This document shows positions 5,433-12,600 of a stretch of DNA of 13,148 bases, piece after piece. Position 1 is the first letter of the stretch, and the number at the start of each line of letters is the position of its first letter. Under the pieces are notes generated by a model. The model did no database searches, was not told the DNA's origin, and saw nothing but the letters and a program-made list of their open reading frames with translations. This DNA is from an uncultured Chloroflexota bacterium (GTDB lineage: Bacteria; Chloroflexota; Limnocylindria; Limnocylindrales; Limnocylindraceae). The stretch is from assembly GCA_903851225.1 (NCBI GenBank), contig CAINNT010000040.1, forward strand, positions 1 to 13,148. Reading direction: 5' to 3'. The translations under genes were made by a program, and so were the position numbers.

Positions 5433-5918
5433 TTACGCCTCCTCGACGGTGGGAGCCGCCGCTGACGTTGCCTCTTCGGCAACAGGGGCAGCCTCCGTGA
5501 CTGGAGCATCCTCCACGGGCGCTGCCTCAGTGGTCGCTGCGTCAGCGGTGGTTTCTGCAGTGGCCTCCGGAGCAGCTTCAACAACGACAGTTGGCTCCTC
5601 AGCAACGGGTCGCGTGCCAGGCTTGGTATAGCCAGGAGTTGCGGCCTTGGCCAACGTCTTACCGCCCATGGCGATTCCGCCTGCGCGAGCCTTCGTGATG
5701 AGTTTGCCGACAACCTCTGATGGCTGGGCGCCCTTGGCGATCCAAGCATCGACCTTCGCCAGATCGAGCACCAACGTCATCGGTTCGGTGCGTGGGTTGT
5801 AGTGGCCAAGAATTTCTAGAGAGCGACCATCTCGCGGCGAGCGCCGATCAGTAGCAACCACGCGATACGATGGCTGTCGAGTTGCGCCCACGCGGGTCAA
5901 ACGGATCCGAACACTCAT
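5433..5918 (-). CDS. rpsP: 30S ribosomal protein S16 with Ala/Glu/Pro-rich C-terminal tail
   Basis: S16 stabilises the lower body of the 30S subunit during assembly. The 161-residue product begins MSVRIRLTRVGATRQPSYRV, followed by ATDRRSPRDGRSLEILGHYNP at about 22-42 and the region up to about residue 80 typical of S16. From about residue 105 onward comes an acidic, low-complexity stretch rich in Ala, Glu, Thr and Pro with repeated TEAAPV-like units, roughly doubling the usual length (80-90). GGAGG lies 11 bases before the ATG, rather far; a weak AGGG abuts the start. The gap to ffh contains a -10-like box and two hairpins, so rpsP may have its own promoter and leader. khpA starts directly after the stop. 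Confidence 0.95.
   Translation of the reverse strand: MSVRIRLTRVGATRQPSYRVVATDRRSPRDGRSLEILGHYNPRTEPMTLVLDLAKVDAWIAKGAQPSEVVGKLITKARAGGIAMGGKTLAKAATPGYTKPGTRPVAEEPTVVVEAAPEATAETTADAATTEAAPVEDAPVTEAAPVAEEATSAAAPTVEEA
5438..5444 (-). promoter_or_regulatory. khpA ribosome binding site inside rpsP
   Basis: GAGGAGG lies within the last codons of the S16 tail, five bases before the khpA ATG. It supports the start at 5432 and links khpA expression to translation through rpsP. Confidence 0.8.
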
Positions 5919-5939
5919 CCCTGATGCATCCTCCGAGGC

Positions 5940-5982
5940 GCCGCCCCTTCCGGAGCGGCTGGTGGCCCTGGCGTTGCCAGGG
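5940..5982 (-). promoter_or_regulatory. rpsP 5' leader with two hairpins
   Basis: Two strong stem-loops lie in a row on the minus strand. The first is CCCTGGC-AAC-GCCAGGG (5982-5966), a perfect 7-bp stem with a three-base loop. The second is GCCGCTCC-GGAA-GGGGCGGC (5959-5940), 8 bp with one wobble pair in RNA and a GNRA-type loop. They end 21 bases before the rpsP ATG. No T-run follows, so a leader role is more likely than termination. Confidence 0.5.
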
Positions 5983-5995
5983 GGTCAGTCCGTAG

Positions 5996-6001
5996 ATCCT
6001 A
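5996..6001 (-). promoter_or_regulatory. Possible rpsP -10 box
   Basis: TAGGAT in the ffh-rpsP gap, inside GCTAGGAT, the same eight bases as at the rpsB box. The expected start would fall just before the first leader hairpin. No clear -35 is seen. Confidence 0.3.
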
Positions 6002-6036
6002 GCCGCTCATCGGCTCTGGCGCATCCCTCCTAGGCC

Positions 6037-7470
6037 CTAGCGCCGTTTTCCGCCCTTTTTCGCACGCTTATCCCTCTTTGACGCCTTCGGCGGAATCCGC
6101 CCACCTGCGTGCTTACCAGGGAGTCCCGCCCCGCCACCCATCAGCCGACTCGGGTCTCCGCCCCCCGCCCGGCGCATCAGCGTGCGCATCTCGTCGAGCC
6201 GCTTGATCAGCCGATTTACCTCTTCGATGGTTCGTCCCGCCCCTGCGGCAATGCGTCGCCGTCTCGGCAACGTGAGGAGAGCGGGATCGCGTCGCTCAGC
6301 TGGAGTCATCGACAGGATGATCGCCTCGGTGCGCGTAAGCTCGCCACTCGCAACAGCCGCCTCGGCCTGCTGGGCCATGCCGCCCATACCAGGGATCATC
6401 TTGACCACCTGCCCGATCGGACCGAGCGAAGACATTTGGCGAAGCTGACCGAGAAGATCGTCAAAGGTCATGCCGCCACGTAGCGCACGTGCCTCCGCCG
6501 CCTTTGCACGCACCTCCGCATCAGCGCCTGCGGCCGGCCCAATCTCGGCATCGCGAACTCGCTCCGCGAGGGTTGCAAGGTCTCCCATATCAAGGATGCG
6601 GTTGGCGATTCGATCGGGATGAAAACGTTCGAGAGCGTCGGGGCGCTCACCAGTTCCCATGTAGACTACGGGAATTCCAGCACCTCCGGCAATTGAGAGG
6701 GCAGCTCCACCTCGCGCATCACCATCCAGCTTTGAGAGGATGAGCCCGGTTGGTTCCGCCACCGATTTGAATCCTTCAGCTATCGAAAGGGCCGACTGAC
6801 CCGTAGCGGCATCAAGCACGAGAAGGCGCTCGCGTGGGTTTGTCGCATTGCGCAGGTCACGCAGCTCCTGCAACAGCTCGTCGTCAAGAGTGGTGCGCCC
6901 AGAACTGTCGATGATGACAACATCGAGGCCGAGCCGCCGCGCCGAAGCGATGGCGCGCGTACCAATCTCGGCCACTGACGTGCCAATCGGTTCGCGATGC
7001 ACCGGCACCTTGATGGCTGTGGCCAGGGTGGCAAGTTGTTCTGCTGCCGCCGGCCGTCGAGGGTCTGCAGCAACGAGCATTGGGCGTCGACCCTCTTTCG
7101 CCAAGCGGTAGGCGAGCTTGGCCGCAGTGGTCGTCTTGCCGGCACCTTGCACGCCGAGCAAGAGGATGGTTGCTGGACGTTCGCGCAGATCGAGTTCCCG
7201 GCCTGATCCGCCCAACGTCTCAGTCAGCGCAGTGTGCAGGATTCCCAACATGCGCTCTCCCGCGCCAAGCCCACCTACGATCTCACTGGCTCGCGCTCGA
7301 TCCGCCACGCGCTCCAGCAGCGACGCGACGACCGGCATCGCCACATCGGCGCCAATCAGTGAGGTGCGAATGTCGGCGAGTCCCGATTCAAGATCCGCGG
7401 CACTGATCCGCCCACTCCCAGTCAGGCGGCGAAGTGAAGCCCGAAGACTGTTACCGAGCGCGTCAAACAT
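6037..7470 (-). CDS. ffh: Signal recognition particle protein Ffh (SRP54)
   Basis: Ffh binds 4.5S/6S SRP RNA and signal sequences, and with FtsY delivers nascent membrane proteins to the translocon. The 477-residue product has the N domain (1-95, RTSLIGADVAMPVV), the G domain with P-loop GVQGAGKTTTAAKLA at 106-120, ADPRRPAAAEQL at 135-146, DSSGR at 188-192, SKLDGDARGG at 246-255 and GTGERPDALERFHPDRIANRIL at 272-293 (read as two parts), then the M domain (about 333-435) with SLGPIGQVVKMIPGM and the RNA-binding region PRRRRIAAGAG. The tail is Gly- and Lys/Arg-rich. DSSGR and SKLD replace the usual DTAGR and TKLD. There is no ribosome binding site before the ATG, but a promoter-like -10 lies 6 bases upstream, suggesting a leaderless mRNA. 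Confidence 0.96.
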   Translation of the reverse strand: MFDALGNSLRASLRRLTGSGRISAADLESGLADIRTSLIGADVAMPVVASLLERVADRARASEIVGGLGAGERMLGILHTALTETLGGSGRELDLRERPATILLLGVQGAGKTTTAAKLAYRLAKEGRRPMLVAADPRRPAAAEQLATLATAIKVPVHREPIGTSVAEIGTRAIASARRLGLDVVIIDSSGRTTLDDELLQELRDLRNATNPRERLLVLDAATGQSALSIAEGFKSVAEPTGLILSKLDGDARGGAALSIAGGAGIPVVYMGTGERPDALERFHPDRIANRILDMGDLATLAERVRDAEIGPAAGADAEVRAKAAEARALRGGMTFDDLLGQLRQMSSLGPIGQVVKMIPGMGGMAQQAEAAVASGELTRTEAIILSMTPAERRDPALLTLPRRRRIAAGAGRTIEEVNRLIKRLDEMRTLMRRAGGGDPSRLMGGGAGLPGKHAGGRIPPKASKRDKRAKKGGKRR

Positions 7471-7476
7471 GCCTAG

Positions 7477-7504
7477 AGTGTACGCTCGCGCGATGACAGC
7501 TCAA
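7477..7504 (-). promoter_or_regulatory. Probable ffh promoter, leaderless type
   Basis: The minus strand has TTGAGC (7504-7499), a 16-base spacer, then TACACT (7482-7477), with the ffh ATG six bases further on. The start of transcription should fall at or next to the A of the ATG, which fits the lack of a ribosome binding site. The -35 half lies inside the MFS coding region. Confidence 0.55.
7481..7486 (+). promoter_or_regulatory. Possible -10 box of the MFS gene
   Basis: TACGCT ends six bases before the MFS ATG, mirroring the ffh -10 and sharing its central TA (7481-7482). No clear -35 is seen 16-18 bases upstream, so strength is unknown. No ribosome binding site precedes the ATG, consistent with leaderless initiation. 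Confidence 0.4.
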
Positions 7505-8806
7505 AAACGCGGATCAAACGCGAACGGCCGGCGCCACGGGCTCCACCCCTCCGTGCGCAGTGACGTCAACCTGCTGATCGGCGCCCAGGCCATCTCGACC
7601 TTTGGTTCTTTCATCACACGCGCAGCGCTGCCCCTACTCGCCATCATCGGCCTTGGGATCAATGCGGCTGAAGCTGCCGCTCTTGCCGCCGTTGACCTCA
7701 TCGCAGGGGCGCTCGTCAGCCAGTTCGCGGGGGTCTGGATCGATCGACTCCCTCGCAAGCCGGTTCTGATCGCCACCGACTTGCTGCGAGCCTTGCTCCT
7801 CGGCTCGATTCCACTTGCAGCGACGCTCTTCGGTGGCGTCACCCTTCCGCACTTGATAGCGGTCAGCTCTCTCTGCGGCATGTGCGCTACGACATTTGAT
7901 ATCGCCGAGCGGAGCTACTTCGCTGGCCTCGTCGACTCTTCGGCGCTGCGAGCCGTCTTGGCGCGTACCTTGGGAATCCGCGGTGCTGCAGAGTTCTTCG
8001 GGTTTGGCTCTGCCGGTCTCCTAGTTGGTGCGTTCGGAGGGCCAGCCGCGATTGGGATCGACGCTCTTACGTACATCGCATCAGCGGTGCTCATCGGGTT
8101 CCTTCGCGTCGCGGAGCCGAAGTTGCCGTCAGTCTCGGCCCGGGGAAGCTTCCTCCGCGAGCTCTCCGACGGTCTGAAGGCCACTTGGTCCGTTGTCATC
8201 ATGCGTCCACTACTGATCTCAACCTTTGTGATCGGTCTCTACTTTGGCCTCTTCCGATCTTCATACCTGCTCTTTGTCAGCAATGGGCTCGGGCTAGGCC
8301 CAGAAGCCATTGGATTTGTCATCGCGACGGGCGGTATCGCTGCTCTCCTCGGGGGCGTGTTCACAGAACGTTTCTCCAGGTTCCTCGGCGTTGGGCGTGC
8401 CATCGCCGTGAGCTTGATGATCGTCGGATTCGGACTCATCCTGGTGCCTCTTGCGCCCGGGGCAACGGCCGTCGGGATCGCCATGCTGATTGGCCACCAG
8501 CTGCTCAGCGATGGGTTCGAAACCGTCTGGGAGGCCAACCAGGCGGCGATTCGAGGGCGAGTGCTGCCGGCGAACTTCCAAGGTCGCGCCAATGCCGCTA
8601 ATGACGGTGTGGCCATTCTCGGACGCCTCCTGGGGATCATCGTTGGTGGATTGATCGGGAGTTCTGTTGCCGGAAGCGGCGCTGCGCTGCTGGTGGGCGG
8701 GTGCGCTTCTATTGCCATCGGGATCTTCGTGGGCGCCTCCCGACTCGGGTCGATCACCTCGATCGCACAGATTCCTGCGTCAGTAGTCCGCAGGTCCGCC
8801 AAGTAG
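7493..8806 (+). CDS. MFS transporter (exporter-like, EntS/MFS_3 type)
   Basis: The 437-residue product is a polytopic inner-membrane protein with about 10-12 hydrophobic segments, following a short basic N-terminus. The MFS loop 2-3 signature is clear as GVWIDRLPRKPVLIATDLLRA at about 80-100 (given in two parts: GVWIDRLPRK, then PVLIATDLLRA). A charged central loop lies near 200-220. The overall pattern resembles the EntS-like exporter group, but the substrate cannot be told from sequence. ATG at 7493 is chosen because hydrophobic homology starts soon after; the frame stays open upstream only as the shadow of ffh. This is the only plus-strand gene. It starts 22 bases from ffh, head to head, and its last 27 bases overlap the 3' end of ftsY, tail to tail. 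Base composition resembles the neighbours. Confidence 0.85.
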   Translation: MTAQKRGSNANGRRHGLHPSVRSDVNLLIGAQAISTFGSFITRAALPLLAIIGLGINAAEAAALAAVDLIAGALVSQFAGVWIDRLPRKPVLIATDLLRALLLGSIPLAATLFGGVTLPHLIAVSSLCGMCATTFDIAERSYFAGLVDSSALRAVLARTLGIRGAAEFFGFGSAGLLVGAFGGPAAIGIDALTYIASAVLIGFLRVAEPKLPSVSARGSFLRELSDGLKATWSVVIMRPLLISTFVIGLYFGLFRSSYLLFVSNGLGLGPEAIGFVIATGGIAALLGGVFTERFSRFLGVGRAIAVSLMIVGFGLILVPLAPGATAVGIAMLIGHQLLSDGFETVWEANQAAIRGRVLPANFQGRANAANDGVAILGRLLGIIVGGLIGSSVAGSGAALLVGGCASIAIGIFVGASRLGSITSIAQIPASVVRRSAK

Positions 8807-9691
8807 ACCGTCGACAAACACCTCCGCCGCGAACGGCACGAGATCGGTCGGGCGCTCGCCGGTTCCAATCCAGCGGATCGGCAATCCCAATTCGCGACGG
8901 ACGGCCAACGCCACCCCACCGCGCGCGCCGCTATCAAGCTTCGTGAGCACGATTCCATCGATCCCCGCTGACGCGTCGAACTCGCGCGCTTGCGCAAGCC
9001 CGTTCTGACCGGCGGTGCCGTCCAGCACGAGTAGCACCTCGACGGTGCGTGTCGGTGCCACCTTTGTCACAACCCGCCTGATCTTCGAGAGTTCGTCCAT
9101 CAGTCCGCTGCGTGTCTGCATGCGACCGGCCGTGTCGATGATGACTGGGCTGTAGCTCCGCGCGGCCGCAAGGGTAAGCGCGTCGTGGATTGCAGCAGCA
9201 GGATCTCCGCCTGGGCGCCCTTCAACCACTTCGACCCCCTCGCGTACACCGAGTGCACGTAGCTGATCGATCGCAGCTGCGCGGAAGGTATCCGCAGCAA
9301 CGAGAAGGGGCGAGAGCCCTGAGCCTTTGGCGCGAGCGGCGAGTTTGGCGGCAGTCGTGGTCTTCCCTACCCCGTTGACCCCAACGAGCAGAACCACATC
9401 GGCCTCGTTGTGCGCATCGCTGGTTTCGTCACCAAGTAGTTGCAGCGCCGCAGTTCGTACCCGTGCGCGACCTGATGTTCCATCACTATCGCGCGCTGAT
9501 TGAATGAGTGCGGTGGTCGCAGCGAGCCCTACGTCATTTGCGAGCAGTGCCTCCTCAATCTCTCGCCAGTTGGGCTCTGGTGCAGTGAAGCGGCGAAGAA
9601 CTTTTGCAAGTGGATTGGAGGCCGGGGCGATGGCTTCAACCACACGCTTCTCGTCGTCGGCGGAGCTCTTTCGCCAGAAGGCGAGTTTCAA
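8780..9691 (-). CDS. ftsY: Signal recognition particle receptor FtsY
   Basis: FtsY is the membrane-associated GTPase that docks the Ffh-ribosome complex at the translocon. The 303-residue product is essentially the NG module. It has an N helical part (about 20-95), P-loop GVNGVGKTTTAAKLA at 104-118, ADTFRAAAIDQL at 133-144, DTAGR at 186-190, LDGTAGQN at 223-230, TKLDSGARGG at 250-259 and GTGERPTDLVPF at 277-288. There is almost no acidic A domain, as in many Gram-positives, so membrane contact must come from the short N-terminal stretch KLAFWRK. The start is TTG at 9691, in a TTGA overlap with the smc stop, with GAGG seven bases upstream. The 3' end overlaps the opposing MFS gene by 27 bases. 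Its G motifs are more canonical than those of Ffh here. Confidence 0.95.
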   Translation of the reverse strand: MKLAFWRKSSADDEKRVVEAIAPASNPLAKVLRRFTAPEPNWREIEEALLANDVGLAATTALIQSARDSDGTSGRARVRTAALQLLGDETSDAHNEADVVLLVGVNGVGKTTTAAKLAARAKGSGLSPLLVAADTFRAAAIDQLRALGVREGVEVVEGRPGGDPAAAIHDALTLAAARSYSPVIIDTAGRMQTRSGLMDELSKIRRVVTKVAPTRTVEVLLVLDGTAGQNGLAQAREFDASAGIDGIVLTKLDSGARGGVALAVRRELGLPIRWIGTGERPTDLVPFAAEVFVDGLLGGPADY

Positions 9692-12600
9692 CGCGCCGCC
9701 TCGCGCTCAGCGCGCGCCTGATCGGCGATGCGCTTCGCCTCATCGAGGCGCAGCCCGAAGACCCGGCTTGCGGCATCTTCCCCTACCGTCACGCCCCAGA
9801 GGCTGTCGGCAACCTCCACCGTGCCGCGGTTGTGCGTGATCACGACAACCTGGGTGCGCTCGCTCAGTTCGCGAATCGCATCGCCGAACCGGGTGACATT
9901 CGCCTCATCAAGTGCCGCATCAACCTCGTCAAGCACCACGAATGGGAGGGGCCGCACCGCCAACATGCCGAGGAGCAGCGCCACGCCCGTGAGTGCCCGC
10001 TCACCACCTGAGAGAAGCGAGAGCTGCTGTCGACGTTTCAGTGGTGGGCGCGCATCGATCTCAACACCGGGTCTGCGCGCGTCACTGTCATCAGCCAATC
10101 GGAGTTGTGCATCTCCGCCACCGAAGAGGAGTTGGAAGTTGGCGGCAAACGTAGTTTGCAGCGCTGCAAATTGCTCAGTGAAGGTTGTTTCGACTAGTTG
10201 ATCAAGTTCTCGCATCAGCGTCGCAGCCTTCTCAATCGCACCATCCAGATCGCGCGTCTGGACCTCTAGGGATTCAAGCCGGGCACGGAGTTCCTGATGC
10301 TCAATCACCACGCTTGCACCACCCGCTTCAAGCGGACCGATCTTGCGGCGCAACCGCTCCAACGCCCGCACCTCTTCGGGGTCTGGAGCGATGGTTCCCA
10401 TTGGCTCAGATGCGGCACTCTGACTCTCCCAATAGATCACGAGAGCCGCTGCCTGTTTGCGAGCGAGCTCCTCTCGGACTGCGGCATCGCCATCGGCAAG
10501 GGTTTCCGCTGCGTCGGCGGAGGCTGCAGAACGCAGTGCAACGGGGATTCCTGCAGCCAAACGTGGGTCCTCGGAGAGGCGCCGACCAAAGGCGGCAAGG
10601 TCGCCGCTCAGCTCTTCAATAAAGCGCTCGCGTTCAAATTCTACGGCCTGTGCATCTCGTTCGAGTGGGCGGAGAGCCTCGTCAAGTTGTTGCTCGCGAT
10701 GCCTGAGACCGCGCTTTACCTCTTCATCTTTTGCAATCTCGCTCTCGATCTCGACTTGGAGCGCCGCCTTGACCTGCACACCCTCCTCACGCTGTGCAGC
10801 GGCGGCGCGCGCTGCGGCGGCTAGGCCTGACTGTTCAGTAAGTTGGGCGCGGAGATTAGCGACGCGCGTTTCAAGGGCACCCCGCTCCTCAGCGGCTCGA
10901 GCAATTCGAGCGGACGCTCCGGCAACGGTCGCATCGCCGCGTGCCCGCGCCAGCTCCCGTGTCCGCAGTGCCGCCCGATCGGCCTCAACAGCGACTGCGA
11001 GGTCGGCACGACGAGCGGTCAGCTCTTCCACCCGAGTGCGCCACTGTGTTGCAGCATCGGTTGCAACGGCGTGCTCGGGGGAGATTGTGATCTCATTGAG
11101 TCGTCCCTGGGCGGAGCCGATGGCGGACTCTAGTCGCGAGATGCGCTCTGCGCGTTCCGACGTGCTTCGCCGAATCGCGTCACGACGTCGCTCCGCCTCT
11201 GCGCGTGCAGATTCAGCAGCACGAAGCGCGGCGCGCATGCTGATCTCGGTATGTCTGGCCTGTGAGAGGCGCGCCTCCGCGGCGCTCAAGGCACCAGACG
11301 CACCAATCGCTTCGTTTCGAAGCGACGCTGCGGAGGCGCGAAGTCGCTCCGATTCAGCTGCGGCGCGACGGATTTCGGAGTCCAGAAGGGCATCGTCTGG
11401 CTCTGTCTCGCGGATGACGACCCCGCCATGTCGCACCACGGCGCCGGCGCGCGTCACGATCGTGCCGCCCGGCGGAAGATCGGATAAGGCGCCCAAGGCC
11501 GCAGCAACACTCGGCGCAACAACCACATTGGCAAGGAGACGTCCGAGCAGACCGTGTGGATCGCTGAGAATTTCACCGTTCAGAGACGGAAGCGTGGGAT
11601 GGGTGCTGACACCGATCGGATCTGACCCCTCGATAAGAAGTGCCCCCTGCTCATCATCGAGCAGGCTTGCGCCGCGCTGATCCACCACGAAACCTCGAGC
11701 CAACGCACCCAGAGCGGCGAGTACCGCTGCACGACCCTCTTCACGAAGCTCAACTCCGGCGAGCAGGCCCCGGCCGCCCATTGCGTGGGCCGCCTTCGCG
11801 AGCGCGCGATCTTGCAGCGCAGTGCGGCGTGTTTCCAGCGCAGCAAGGCGGCCTGAGACCGCTGCTGCTTCCGCCTCTGCTTGACGAGCGGCACGCTCGC
11901 TCTCCCCTACCGTTGCCCGAGCGGCCGCGACGGCGGCCTCGGCTTCGGTAAGTTCTGCTGCTGCTGCGGCGAGTCGCGCAGCAGTATCACTCGCCGCGGT
12001 TGCAGCAAGAATGAGCACGTTCTCCGCAGCAGAGGGATCTTCGTTTTGGCCATCAGCGGTGACTGCGGTGAATTCCGCTTGAAGTCGATCAAGGCGGGCG
12101 GCGAGGTCGGCGCGTTCCACTTCGCGAGACCGTTGTGCACGCAACGCGGAGTCGCTGCTCCCCGCTCCTGTGCCGTCGGTCAGCGCTTCGAGTTCGCGCC
12201 GCGCCGAAGAGAGGTCGGCATCCAGGATTTCGAGTGCGGCCACCGCCTCCGCATCTACTGAGGGGGCTGCGGCCGCACGCAACGCCTCAACTGAAGCAAT
12301 CTCTGCCTCAGCGACGACGACCTCTGACGCGATGCGCTCGGCGTCACGCGCAAGAGCTGAAAACTCAGCGTCGACGCGCGCCTGTGATCGCTCGGCCGCC
12401 TCTCGTGCCTCGCGCGCCGCATCGAGGGCGCGACGTGCCGCGTCGAGCTCGGTTCGGGCGATCCCCAGTCGTTCGCGACGACGATGCGCCTCCTCGTCGG
12501 CGCTGCGGAGTTGCTCGCGAATGCCGTGCAACTCTCCGGTGACCGAAGCGAGCTGGCCGCCGAGGCGCATGCGACGCGATGCAATCCACGCGCCACGCGC

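Noticed and set aside
5249..5749. 166-residue minus-strand frame across rpsP and khpA
   Set aside because: An alternative frame within two known genes, Leu/Arg/Ser-rich, with no family pattern.
5919..5933. Four-codon ATG...TGA mini-ORF overlapping the rpsP start
   Set aside because: Its ATG directly abuts GGAGG with no spacer, so initiation is unlikely; probably chance.
6001..6015. AGCCG/CGGCT hairpin after ffh as a terminator
   Set aside because: Only a 5-bp stem, no T-run after it, and it overlaps the putative rpsP -10 box.
7118..7492. Longer MFS start at 7118
   Set aside because: The extra 125 residues are the antisense of ffh, hydrophilic and not MFS-like; the ATG at 7493 fits the promoter and the family.
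8239..8997. 252-residue minus-strand open frame opposite the MFS gene
   Set aside because: It overlaps the 3' end of ftsY in another frame and has no motif; the plus-strand membrane protein is convincing.
10457..11680. 407-residue open frame on the plus strand
   Set aside because: It is the antisense shadow of the smc coiled coil, rich in Ser, Arg and Ala, with no domain pattern; smc is certain here.
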